Positions 38,238 through 45,913 of a stretch of 64,000 nt of DNA are shown here, piece by piece. This DNA is from an uncultured Prochlorococcus sp. Its GTDB lineage: Bacteria; Cyanobacteriota; Cyanobacteriia; PCC-6307; Cyanobiaceae. Below the pieces are notes generated by a model. That model was not told where the DNA came from and did no database searches. It saw only the letters and a list, made by a program, of their open reading frames with translations. Positions within the stretch are counted from its first letter, which is position 1, and every line of letters begins with the position of its first letter. The stretch is taken from the NCBI RefSeq assembly GCF_902616385.1, contig NZ_CACMSM010000004.1, positions 1 to 64,000 on the forward strand, in the 5' to 3' direction. The position numbers were made by a program, and so were the translations under genes.

Positions 38238-39362
38238 TTACCTTATTAAATACTTTATCCATCTACAATTTATTCCCCCATTACTAACGGGAATTTTCAA
38301 GGAAGATTTCATTTTCAAATATTTTGTTAGTTTTGGATTTCCACTTAAAAGCCAAAATTCCCAACCTGAAAAATTATTCTTTAGGAAGATTCCCATTTGT
38401 TCATATAAACAAATCAATTCATTTTCATCGCCTAATTTTTTGCCATATGGAGGATTACATATGATGATCCCAGGTGTGCAACTTAATTGGAGTTCTAAAA
38501 AATCATTATTTATAATTTCAATATAATTTTCGAGCCCAGCCAATGATATATTTACATTCGCCTGCTCAAAAACCTTTTTATTAATTTCACAGCCTATTAT
38601 TTTTGGTAATTTTTCATAATTTATAATTTTATTTTTTGCCTTATTTTTTTCATTAAGATAAATATCTTGCCTAAAGTCCAACCAATTCTCAAAAAGATAT
38701 ACTTGATCAATATTTATGGGAACTCCAAGGAATTGGTTTACCGCCTCAATTAAAAAAGTTCCTGAGCCACACATAAAATCTATTAAAGGAACTTTGCCAT
38801 TCCATTGAGTCATATTTATCAATCCAGAGGCTAAATTTTCTTTTAATGGAGCATTTCCAATTGCGGGTCTATAACCTCTTTTGTGTAAGCTTTCTATGCT
38901 GCTTTGAAGACTGAGAATTGCTTTATTATTATTTAAATGCAGATGAATGACAAAATCAGGATTATCTAGAGAAATATTTGATCTTTTATTCCAAAATGCC
39001 TGTTGCAAATCAGTTATAGAATTTTTTACTTCAAGAGCAGTGAAATGTGTGTGAGTTAAAGAAGATGTTCGCCCAGTTACTTGAACATTAAACGTTTTAT
39101 CATAATGCAACCAATTTAACCAATCAAATGAATCTCTAACCCCCTCATATAAAGATTGTTTGTCATAGCAATTAAAACTTGCAATTTCTCTATAAAAACG
39201 AAAAGTTAATCTGGAATAGAAATGAACTCTATAAAAAGTTTCAAAGTCACATTCAAAATTAATAAATCTTTTATAAGTATTAATATTAAAGCCGCCTAAA
39301 TTTGAAATTTCTTCAGCTAAAGATTTCTCTAGTCCCTCCGGAGCTGATGCCACTACATTCAT
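38238..39362 (-). CDS. THUMP/UPF0020-family RNA methyltransferase (RlmL N-terminal-like)
   Basis: SAM-dependent methylase. The N-terminal THUMP-type region (to about 160) contains VQVTGRTSSLTH, then the methylase domain with FMCGSGTFLIEAVNQFLG (SAM site, near 205) and the catalytic N-P-P-Y motif IICNPPYGKKLG (near 305), typical of N2-guanine methylation. 374 residues, matching cyanobacterial orthologues of the RlmL N-terminal enzyme (23S rRNA m2G). ATG start. Confidence 0.88.
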   Translation of the reverse strand: MNVVASAPEGLEKSLAEEISNLGGFNINTYKRFINFECDFETFYRVHFYSRLTFRFYREIASFNCYDKQSLYEGVRDSFDWLNWLHYDKTFNVQVTGRTSSLTHTHFTALEVKNSITDLQQAFWNKRSNISLDNPDFVIHLHLNNNKAILSLQSSIESLHKRGYRPAIGNAPLKENLASGLINMTQWNGKVPLIDFMCGSGTFLIEAVNQFLGVPINIDQVYLFENWLDFRQDIYLNEKNKAKNKIINYEKLPKIIGCEINKKVFEQANVNISLAGLENYIEIINNDFLELQLSCTPGIIICNPPYGKKLGDENELICLYEQMGIFLKNNFSGWEFWLLSGNPKLTKYLKMKSSLKIPVSNGGINCRWIKYLIR

Positions 39363-39424
39363 ATACGAAAAAACTTAATAAAAAAACTATTCAATAACCA
39401 TTTTGCCTGTCAGAATATAAATGT

Positions 39425-39486
39425 CCAATTGGACTAGGTAATCTCAACCGATGTTTCGGACAGCGGTTCGATTCCGCTCAACTCCA
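39425..39486 (+). ncRNA. ssrA: two-piece tmRNA, acceptor piece (upstream part of a permuted ssrA gene)
   Basis: Contains the T arm AGCGG-TTCGATT-CCGCT (39462-39478) and the 3' acceptor strand CAACTCC with discriminator A at 39486. The acceptor strand pairs with GGGGTTG at 39493-39499, which begins the coding piece 6-7 bases downstream. So the 3' half precedes the 5' half in the DNA, the permuted order known for marine picocyanobacteria. The 5' boundary is approximate. Confidence 0.85.
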
Positions 39487-39492
39487 TTATTT

Positions 39493-39690
39493 GGGGTTGT
39501 AATGGTTTCGACGGGGCATAAGGAAGGTGACTGAAGCCGGCTCGGTTAGAGCAAAAACACAAATGCTAACAAAATCGTTAGTTTCTCCCGTCAAACAGCA
39601 CCAGTTGCTGCTTGATCCTAAAGGAGATGGGGTTATATCAGCCTTATCAACCAAATGATACGAGGAGTCTGGAAGGACTCCACTTTTTTT
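39493..39690 (+). ncRNA. ssrA: two-piece tmRNA, coding piece with tag reading frame
   Basis: Starts GGGGTTGTAATGGTTTCGAC, the typical tmRNA 5' region. The resume codon GCT at 39565 opens the tag ANKIVSFSRQTAPVAA, stopped by TGA at 39613-39615; the tag marks stalled proteins for ClpXP-type degradation. It ends in the hairpin and T run at 39664-39690. Confidence is high because tag, pairing and flanks all fit. Confidence 0.93.
39664..39690 (+). terminator. Rho-independent terminator of the tmRNA coding piece
   Basis: The stem GGAGTC (39664-39669) pairs with GACTCC (39676-39681) around a TGGAAG loop, followed by A-C and a run of seven T. It marks the 3' end of the tmRNA transcript; the pseudoknot P-stems lie before it. 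Confidence 0.85.
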
Positions 39691-39844
39691 AAATAACTAA
39701 GAAGTTGTAGTAGATAATTTATTAGTGTGTAAATATTGCTGCAGTTGCTTGTATTAAAAAGAATTTTTTTAATTTTATAAGTATAAATACTGAGAAGATA
39801 AGTTTTAAATTAATTTATCTTATTATAAAATCCAAACTTACAAA

Positions 39845-39982
39845 ATGGAATCTAATAAAAAACTAAATGACTTGATAATAAATCTCAAACCAAAAGTTAT
39901 TAGATTCACTGGTGAAAAATTTCCTAATGAACTATGGAATAGAGGTTGTCAAATCAAAAAAAATAAGAAAATATCAAGCTAA
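39845..39982 (+). CDS. 45-aa basic small protein
   Basis: Short ORF MESNKKLNDLIINLKPKVI ending KKNKKISS. It contains the stretch FPNELWNRGCQIKK. ATG start, TAA stop, in the spacer between the tmRNA and the aldo/keto reductase. Amino-acid composition is plausible but there is no family match from memory; it may be a clade-specific protein. Confidence 0.45.
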   Translation: MESNKKLNDLIINLKPKVIRFTGEKFPNELWNRGCQIKKNKKISS

Positions 39983-39990
39983 AAATTTAA

Positions 39991-40953
39991 TTAATTACTC
40001 GAAAAAGGATTTTTCGGCATTTTTTTTAAACATTTTTTTGAAACTTCCTGAAGTACTTTAAATTCATTTTTATTTAAATTCCAATTAAATACATTCGATA
40101 CATCTATAACTTGAGATTTTTTTCGCATTCCAACTAATGGAATAGTTCCTTGATAACAACACCAATTAATTGCTACTTGCGCTTGTGAAACTGATCTTTG
40201 ATACGCAATTCTTTTTAGACAACTCCGCAATTCATATGTTGGTTTTTTATAGTTTTCAAATAAAAAATTACGAATAAAACTTTTTTCTTTATTTTCTTCT
40301 TTATCTGGATCAATACAAAGTATTCCAAAAGACAAAGGACTATAAGCAAAGAAATCAATATTATTTTCTTCGCAAATTTTTTTCACCTGATATTGTTTTT
40401 CTAAATCGGGAGCAAGCAAAGAAAACTGTATCTGAACACTGTTTAGGCTCTGATCTCTTTTTGCCAAAAAATTAATTAATTTCGTCAATCTTTTGGGACC
40501 TATATTTGATAAGCCGATTCGAAAATCAAAGCCTTGATCTTTTAAATCGCAAAGACTATTCAAAAGCCCTAATTCCTGCCAAGGATTGTATTTTGCAGTT
40601 GACCAATGTAGCTGCACTATATCTAATTTATTATTAAGTCTTTCTAAACTTTTCAAAAAAGGTTTATTAAAACCTCTGTCACCCATTCTCCATGGATAAG
40701 GTGCAAGTTTAGTTGCCACTTGAATTCTTTTTTTCTTTGCTGCAGGAGTATTTAGTAAAAATTTGCCTATCAATAATTCACTTCTACCCTGAAGGTTCCC
40801 AGTACCGTAAGAATCTGCTGTATCAATTAGATCAAAACCTCTTCGTAATGCTTCATTATATGTCTCACGTAAATCATCGTCATTTGTAGATTGGTAATTC
40901 CAAAAAAGCTTATTACCCCAAGACCAAGTACCTAATCCGATTCTTTTCTTCAC
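39991..40953 (-). CDS. aldo/keto reductase
   Basis: NADPH-dependent (alpha/beta)8 oxidoreductase, 320 residues. The catalytic tetrad includes Asp and Tyr in FDLIDTADSYGTG (near 45), Lys in VATKLAPYPWR (near 82) and His in IVQLHWS (near 115). The NADPH motif region LVGMRKKSQV lies near 275. GTG start. Substrate unknown. Divergent from the ParA gene with about 150 bases between. Confidence 0.9.
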   Translation of the reverse strand: MKKRIGLGTWSWGNKLFWNYQSTNDDDLRETYNEALRRGFDLIDTADSYGTGNLQGRSELLIGKFLLNTPAAKKKRIQVATKLAPYPWRMGDRGFNKPFLKSLERLNNKLDIVQLHWSTAKYNPWQELGLLNSLCDLKDQGFDFRIGLSNIGPKRLTKLINFLAKRDQSLNSVQIQFSLLAPDLEKQYQVKKICEENNIDFFAYSPLSFGILCIDPDKEENKEKSFIRNFLFENYKKPTYELRSCLKRIAYQRSVSQAQVAINWCCYQGTIPLVGMRKKSQVIDVSNVFNWNLNKNEFKVLQEVSKKCLKKMPKNPFSSN

Positions 40954-41107
40954 AGCTTATTTAAATAAGGAAATTTATAAGGTTATCTAAAGATATTAAA
41001 TTAATTTCTTAAAAATATTTCAAAAAATAAGTTTTAAAGCATTAAAAATCAATTTCTCTTGACATTAAGAAATTATTCTCCAAAGTAGGAGAAATAAAAA
41101 TAAAAAA

Positions 41108-41779
41108 TTGTTCATTACCGTTTGCGGACAAAAAGGGGGTGTAGCCAAGACCTGCACAAGTATTCACCTTGCTAGTGTTTGGCATTCTGAAGGTAAAAAA
41201 GTTTGCATAGTCGATGCCGACAAGAATAGATCTGCATTAGCATACGCATCAAGAGGAAATCTTCCATTTCCAGTTTTCCCAGTCAGTTCAGCTGCTAAAG
41301 CATCAAGATCATCAGAAATTGTAATAACTGATGGACAGGCTAGCAGTGATCAAGACGAACTTAAACACTTAGCTTATGGTTCGGATTTAGTTATCTTACC
41401 TACAACTGCAAAAGCAAGATCAGTAGAATTAACTGTAGAACTAGCTAATTTATTAAGCCACTTAAAAGTTAACCATGCAGTAGTAATAGTAAAAGTTGAT
41501 TTTAGACAGCAAAAAGCAGCGCAGCAAGCCAAAGCAGCTCTAGAAAATTTTGGTTTATATGTTTTTGATACATTTATACCCTTACTTTCAGCATTTGATA
41601 AAGCAGAAGCCACGGGCAATGCTGTATTTGAAGCTATAGACGATTTAGGCAGATCAGATCCTCGTCGAATGACGGGCTGGTCTGCTTATTGTTCAATTGC
41701 CTCACAAATTCCATGCCTGATTTCGAAGCCCTCATCCGACACCAACAACTTAAACAACCAACAACCAATAAGCGCTTAA
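41108..41779 (+). CDS. ParA/MinD-superfamily ATPase (orphan)
   Basis: 223 residues beginning FITVCGQKGGVAKTCTSIHLA, the deviant Walker A with two lysines. The Asp switch is VDADKNRSALAYASRG, followed by VITDGQAS in place of the usual Walker B. TTG start. No ParB gene follows; the next gene overlaps it by about 67 bases. Likely roles include positioning carboxysomes or other cargo (McdA-like), chromosome partition or a mobile-element remnant. The adjacent spacer is rich in repeats. Confidence 0.82.
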   Translation: MFITVCGQKGGVAKTCTSIHLASVWHSEGKKVCIVDADKNRSALAYASRGNLPFPVFPVSSAAKASRSSEIVITDGQASSDQDELKHLAYGSDLVILPTTAKARSVELTVELANLLSHLKVNHAVVIVKVDFRQQKAAQQAKAALENFGLYVFDTFIPLLSAFDKAEATGNAVFEAIDDLGRSDPRRMTGWSAYCSIASQIPCLISKPSSDTNNLNNQQPISA

Positions 41780-41955
41780 AAGTAGTTGATTCTCCTAATT
41801 TTGAAGAAGAAAAAAACGAAGAAACAATAATTAGACAATCTGGATTATTAATTAATTTTTTTGGAGGTTTTATAGGCTCTTTAATTGGAACTTTAACAAT
41901 ACTATTTCTTTATATAAATGAATATCTACCATTAGATTTACTAAAACTTAAGTAG
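41713..41955 (+). CDS. small protein with one membrane segment, overlapping the ParA gene
   Basis: 80 residues starting MPDFEALIRHQQLKQPT, with a charged middle and the C-terminal membrane segment LINFFGGFIGSLIGTLTILFLYI. The ATG at 41713 lies inside the end of the ParA gene in another frame; an earlier TTG at 41689 is less likely. The long overlap and membrane anchor suggest it is co-translated with, and may tether, the ParA-like ATPase. Unrecognised family. Confidence 0.6.
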   Translation: MPDFEALIRHQQLKQPTTNKRLKVVDSPNFEEEKNEETIIRQSGLLINFFGGFIGSLIGTLTILFLYINEYLPLDLLKLK

Positions 41956-42183
41956 TATATTCACTATTCATTTCTATACAAAGATAATCGCTAATAATTG
42001 ACTTCAATAATTGACTTTTTATAAGTCAATACAATTGTAAGCAAAGTGTAAGTGGTAATTAAAAACTAAGTTTTTACTAAATTTCTAATTTGCAACAGTA
42101 AGCAAACTGTAAGCAACAGAACATGCTTTCTGAAACAAGTCTAAATTAAATTAAATCAATATCTGAGTGATAACTTTAATAAA
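41956..42183. repeat. repeat-rich spacer with GTAAG-type repeats and hairpins
   Basis: AATAATTGACTT occurs twice in tandem around 41993-42017, and its second copy forms the hairpin ATTGACTT/AAGTCAAT (42010-42030). The unit GTAAGCAAA or GTAAG recurs four times (about 42037, 42047, 42096 and 42107), and TAAAAACT/AGTTTTTA forms a palindrome near 42061-42077. A further GTAAGCAAC appears near 43926. No ORF is convincing here. Confidence 0.6.
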
Positions 42184-42501
42184 TTAGTTAGTAATTTTTT
42201 TAATTTTTTCTAAATTCCATTTATCAAATATTAATTTCATTTCTCTTTCGTAGTATCTTACTTTCTTGGAGAAAGGTAGTTGTTGAATAATTACCCCAAA
42301 GGGAAATTTAAAAAAAGAAGAAACATAAACAATATAAAACTCGATAAATGACGGTTTTGGTGGGAGAGGTAAATTTTTTACATATGCCCAATCAATGCAT
42401 GGTTTTAGTTGCTTATCACTATCAGCAATATTTTTTCTACATCTCCAGTAAGAGAATAAATAAATACCAATAAAAATCGGTAGTGGAAGCAGTCGCAACA
42501 T
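42184..42501 (-). CDS. hypothetical membrane protein (105 aa)
   Basis: Starts MLRLLPLPIFIGIYLFSYW (N-terminal membrane segment), followed by CIDWAYVKNLPLPPKPSF, a second aromatic-rich stretch FIEFYIVYVSSFFKFPFG, and a basic C-terminus. No family recognised. ATG start. Confidence 0.6.
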   Translation of the reverse strand: MLRLLPLPIFIGIYLFSYWRCRKNIADSDKQLKPCIDWAYVKNLPLPPKPSFIEFYIVYVSSFFKFPFGVIIQQLPFSKKVRYYEREMKLIFDKWNLEKIKKITN

Positions 42502-42749
42502 TAAATATCAAGGATAATTTTTCTTCTCATTGATTCATATTAAAGTGATAGTTTAGTTTTTATGAAAAGTCTTGATGATATCCCAAAATATAACCCTTCC
42601 AATCATATTTTTCTTTTTTGTATATTCAAAAATAAGTTTGTGTAATTCGCAATCACCAATAACAGCAAAAGAAATGTATTAATTGACATTAAAAAAGAGG
42701 GTAGTTATACCCTCTAATATAAATTGAATATCAAAAAATTTCCAATTGT
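42502..42749. other. 248-bp intergenic region, nothing coding
   Basis: No convincing gene; the only open stretch is a 27-codon frame near 42560. The terminator at 42688-42715 belongs to the minus-strand unit to its right. Confidence 0.4.
42688..42715 (-). terminator. Rho-independent terminator behind the 42-aa and thiamine-binding-like genes
   Basis: Read on the minus strand, the stem AGAGGGTA pairs with TACCCTCT around a short loop and is followed by a T run (six A at 42691-42696 on the plus strand). It lies about 35 bases beyond the stop of the 42-aa gene. Confidence 0.75.
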
Positions 42750-42878
42750 TTAATAATGTGGTGGTTCTGATTCTTCTTGAGGAAAATAGGTATCAATATC
42801 ATTACCTTTTTCTTTCTTTTTAAAATATTCTTCGGATGGGTCTAATCCATCATTATCGTAATTTCGTTCTTTTTCCAT
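42750..42878 (-). CDS. 42-aa charged small protein
   Basis: MEKERNYDNDGLDPSEEYF to EEESEPPHY-like acidic end. Its ATG overlaps by one base (TAATG) the stop of the upstream thiamine-binding-like gene, a translational-coupling arrangement that supports it as real. Acidic, probably disordered; function unknown. Confidence 0.55.
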   Translation of the reverse strand: MEKERNYDNDGLDPSEEYFKKKEKGNDIDTYFPQEESEPPHY

Positions 42879-43171
42879 TATTTATCTAATACACTTTTTA
42901 CTTTATCTGAGAATTTTTGTTCTTTATCAGTTCTAGTATTTACTTTCATTGTTGTATAAATTCTAGGCGCACCTTTTGAATGAATTTTTTTATGACACTT
43001 TTTAACACATTCAAATACTTTATCCCAATCTCCCTCTATTGCCGTTCCATTCGCTCCCAATTCATAGTTTAGTCCTTCATTTTTGATAACTTCAATACAC
43101 TCTTTTATATAAGGAGATAGGGAAGTTCCAACTCCAATAGGGACTAAGCATAAGTCAATACTTACAAACAT
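42878..43171 (-). CDS. MTH1187/YkoF-like (DUF77) thiamine-binding-type protein
   Basis: 97 residues: MFVSIDLCLVPIGVGTSLSPYI followed by NYELGANGTAIEGDWDKVFECVKKCH and GAPRIYTTMKVNTRTD. This is the characteristic DUF77 pattern; the family binds thiamine or its precursors and often assembles as tetramers. ATG start. It is coupled to the 42-aa gene. Confidence 0.85.
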   Translation of the reverse strand: MFVSIDLCLVPIGVGTSLSPYIKECIEVIKNEGLNYELGANGTAIEGDWDKVFECVKKCHKKIHSKGAPRIYTTMKVNTRTDKEQKFSDKVKSVLDK

Positions 43172-43257
43172 AATTTTTTCCTATTTTGATAAATCTAACG
43201 ATTCATATCCTAAATGCTAATGTTGATAGATTTAGCGAAGAGAATCACTAAAACTTT

Positions 43258-43425
43258 ACTAAAAATAAAATAAGAGGGCATTTGTTTGCCCTCTACGAAT
43301 CTTATGCACCTCGCTGTCCACAAAGTCGATGAAGTGCTTTTGACTCCTGCATTATTTCCACTCTTAGTGAATGGGAAAAGATAGTCGTGACAACCACTAA
43401 GCACTTCTACTCGGGTAATATTACT
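43258..43425 (-). ncRNA. structured RNA candidate, copy A, ending in a terminator
   Basis: On the minus strand this stretch ends in a strong terminator: stem AGAGGGCA/TGCCCTCT (43273-43294) followed by TTATTTTATTTTT. Before it lies a 7-bp helix GCACTTC/GAGGTGC, whose loop holds ATCGACTTTGTGGACA. Almost the same sequence occurs at 63500-63652, preserved over about 160 bases with changes at all codon positions. That indicates an RNA rather than a peptide. It diverges from the 60-aa four-Cys gene at 43480. The 5' end is approximate. Confidence 0.7.
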
Positions 43426-43479
43426 CTATGAATTTTAAGTTAAAAGGAGGACAATATAAATATAGATCTAGGAGATCTT

Positions 43480-43662
43480 ATGAAACTATTCAATCAATTT
43501 AACATTCTTCCAAGATACTTAACTGCGTTTAATTATGCAGGATTAAATCTAAAAGAAAACCCAAAAGAACTTAAGAAATGCACCCCTGTGTTTCAAAACT
43601 TTTGGGAGAAAGAATGTAGAGAACATCCAACAAATAAAAAATGTTTAATTTACTGCGACTGA
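43480..43662 (+). CDS. 60-aa four-cysteine protein, copy A
   Basis: Starts MKLFNQFNILPRYLTAFNYA and ends KCLIYCD. Cysteines at 34, 46, 55 and 59 are shared with the copy at 63254-63436. The conserved aromatic FQNFW-KECREHPTN segment suggests a small folded, metal-binding or disulfide protein. The ATG is preceded by AGATCTAGGAGATCTT, a palindromic box containing a strong Shine-Dalgarno site; a GGAGGA lies further up. Function unknown. Part of a duplicated cassette. Confidence 0.8.
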   Translation: MKLFNQFNILPRYLTAFNYAGLNLKENPKELKKCTPVFQNFWEKECREHPTNKKCLIYCD

Positions 43663-43699
43663 GTTATTAATTTTAGTCTTTATTAAAAAAGGAGGTTTT

Positions 43700-43867
43700 A
43701 TGAAACTAACTACTTCATTCACCATTCTCAATCGAAAATTAAATGAGATGGTTTTAATTAGAGATGCAATGAAAAAAAGAATATTAGCAACTGAAAGATT
43801 GCATGATGATTATAGAAAAATGTTCAAAAATAAAGAACATCAAACCATAGTTAAAGGTTATGTTTAA
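43700..43867 (+). CDS. 55-aa basic helical protein
   Basis: MKLTTSFTILNRKLNEMVLI through MKKRILATERLHDDYRKMF, ending VKGYV. Rich in Lys and Arg and predicted mostly helical. A perfect AAAGGAGGTTTT Shine-Dalgarno region precedes the ATG. It follows the 60-aa four-Cys gene by 37 bases, so they are likely co-transcribed. No counterpart is seen next to the second cassette. Unrecognised. Confidence 0.6.
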   Translation: MKLTTSFTILNRKLNEMVLIRDAMKKRILATERLHDDYRKMFKNKEHQTIVKGYV

Positions 43868-43977
43868 CCTAGTTAGACTAAATTTAATTAGCAATAATAA
43901 GTCCTAATTTAATGTAAGAAGATCGTAAGCAACATATGTACAATCAACAAATCTTTTTATATAACAACGTTTTAGCG

Positions 43978-45216
43978 TTAAGTCGTATATTCGCTATTAA
44001 TTTCAACATACTTTTTAGAAAGATCGCACCCCCAAGCAGTACCTTTCGATTCACCAGAGTTTAGATTAATCACAATTTTTACAATATCATCTACTAAATA
44101 TCTACCTTTCATTCTGGATTTCATATAATCCGTGACTTTTTGTGGATCATATTTATTTAACTTGCCGTTTTCCAAAATCTGAGCGCTTCCTATATACAAG
44201 TCAACGTGATTTAAGTTGAATTTCACTCCAGAATTACCTGCAGCAGAAATAATTCTTCCCCAATTAGGATCACAACCATGTATCGCAGTTTTTACCAAAG
44301 TAGAATTACAAATAGATTTCGCAAGCATAATTGCATCATCAGTATTTTTTGCTCCTTTAACCATAACTTCTAATAAACAATTTGCTCCCTCTCCATCCCT
44401 TGCAATATTTTTTGCCAAGTTTTGACATACAATATCAATCCCTTTTTGGATAATTGGAAAAAACTTTTTTTCAATTTTCTCTCCTGAATTTATTCCAACA
44501 AAAGAATCATTTGTGCTTGTCTCTCCATCAACTGATATTGCATTAAAAGATTTGTTAACGGCACTAGAAATCATTTTATCCCATTCTTCTTTTCCAATAC
44601 CCGCATCACAGGTTAGAAAAGCAAGCATTGTAGCCATATTGGGGTAAATCATTCCTGAACCTTTAGCAAATCCTGCTATTTTTATTTTTCTACCTTGAAT
44701 AATCGTCTCTATCAAAACTTTTTTCAAAGTCAAATCAGTAGTTAATATTGCTTCTGCTGCATTATTAAAATTATTACTCTTTAAATCGCTAACTAAATTC
44801 GGTAAATTTTTTACTAAATCATTTATTTGTATTGGAACTCCAATTACACCAGTTGAGCACATTAAAACTTCTTCTTCTTTTATTCCTAAAAGTTCCGCAA
44901 TCTTTCTTGTAGCAATTTGAAAATGTTGAATTCCAAGATTGCCTGTACATGCATTTGCCTGACCAGAATTAATTAGTATTGCTCGTACAAAACCTGAGGT
45001 TTTTTTAATCCTTTTTTCACAAATATCCACGCAAGAAGCGCGAACTATTGATTGAGTAAACATTCCACTAAAAATACTTCCTTCTGGAGCGAGTATTAGT
45101 GCTAAATCTTTTTTATTAGAAGCTTTTAATCCAGCAGATATCCCAGCAAAAAGAAACCCCTTAGGTGTTACCTTACTGTCATCAACAAACGACCAATTGA
45201 AATCTAACCGGTTCAA
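43978..45216 (-). CDS. argJ: glutamate N-acetyltransferase / amino-acid acetyltransferase ArgJ
   Basis: Arginine biosynthesis enzyme recycling acetyl groups from N-acetylornithine to glutamate. Self-cleavage occurs at the Thr in GSGMIYPNMATMLAFLTCDA (near residue 195), producing alpha and beta chains. Other family motifs: INSGQANACTG and GCDPNWGRIISAAG. 412 residues; TTG start. Its 3' flank holds the last GTAAGCAAC repeat. Confidence 0.92.
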   Translation of the reverse strand: MNRLDFNWSFVDDSKVTPKGFLFAGISAGLKASNKKDLALILAPEGSIFSGMFTQSIVRASCVDICEKRIKKTSGFVRAILINSGQANACTGNLGIQHFQIATRKIAELLGIKEEEVLMCSTGVIGVPIQINDLVKNLPNLVSDLKSNNFNNAAEAILTTDLTLKKVLIETIIQGRKIKIAGFAKGSGMIYPNMATMLAFLTCDAGIGKEEWDKMISSAVNKSFNAISVDGETSTNDSFVGINSGEKIEKKFFPIIQKGIDIVCQNLAKNIARDGEGANCLLEVMVKGAKNTDDAIMLAKSICNSTLVKTAIHGCDPNWGRIISAAGNSGVKFNLNHVDLYIGSAQILENGKLNKYDPQKVTDYMKSRMKGRYLVDDIVKIVINLNSGESKGTAWGCDLSKKYVEINSEYTT

Positions 45217-45291
45217 ACTTTTTGGTATTTTAATTCATATTAACTACTCTTTAATACTAAAGAAACAGGTAATTAGATTATTATTAATTAT

Positions 45292-45909
45292 ATGGATATT
45301 CTTCAAAAATCAAAAAACAAACAAAGAAGAATTGGTTTAACAGGCGGTATTGCCAGTGGGAAAACAACCATAACTAATTACATTAGAAAACATAAAAATA
45401 TTCCAATATTAGATGCAGATAATTTATCAAGAGAATTAATCAAACCAAATACATATGAATATAAGAAAATTTTAGATTATTTTGGAAATAAAATTATTGA
45501 TAATAATAATAATTCAGAAAACCTAATAAACAGAAAACTTTTACGGAACATTATTTTTAAAAATTCAGAAAGTAAAGAATGGATTGAAAAACTGCTTCAC
45601 CCATTAATAAAAGAAAAAATGATAGAAGAATGCAGTCAATACAAAAATAACGAAACTATAGTATTGGTTATTCCTTTATTATTTGAAGCAAAATTTGAAG
45701 ATATTTGCACTGAAATATGGTTAGTCAAATGTCCTAAAGAACTACAAAAAAAAAGACTTATTATAAGAGATAAAATTAGCGAAAAAGAAGCATATGAATC
45801 CATAAATCTTCAATTAAGTTTTGAAGAAAAAAGAAAATTTTCAGACATTATTTTAGATAATTCAGATGATCAAAATAAATGGATGGATACAATAAAAGAG
45901 CTTCTTTGA
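45292..45909 (+). CDS. coaE: dephospho-CoA kinase
   Basis: Last step of coenzyme A synthesis. P-loop GLTGGIASGKTTITNYI near residue 15, followed by LDADNLSRELI and VVIPLLFE-like region (VIPLLFEAKFEDIC). 205 residues, ATG start. Divergent from argJ, convergent with gatB with four bases between the ends. Confidence 0.93.
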   Translation: MDILQKSKNKQRRIGLTGGIASGKTTITNYIRKHKNIPILDADNLSRELIKPNTYEYKKILDYFGNKIIDNNNNSENLINRKLLRNIIFKNSESKEWIEKLLHPLIKEKMIEECSQYKNNETIVLVIPLLFEAKFEDICTEIWLVKCPKELQKKRLIIRDKISEKEAYESINLQLSFEEKRKFSDIILDNSDDQNKWMDTIKELL

Positions 45910-45913
45910 AGCT

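Noticed and set aside
43210..43404. Minus-strand 64-aa frame (MLSGCHDY...) over the RNA candidate, and its homologue at 63512-63835
   Set aside because: Differences between the two copies are mostly amino-acid-changing while helices and terminator are kept, and the frame passes through the terminator stem. RNA is the better reading.
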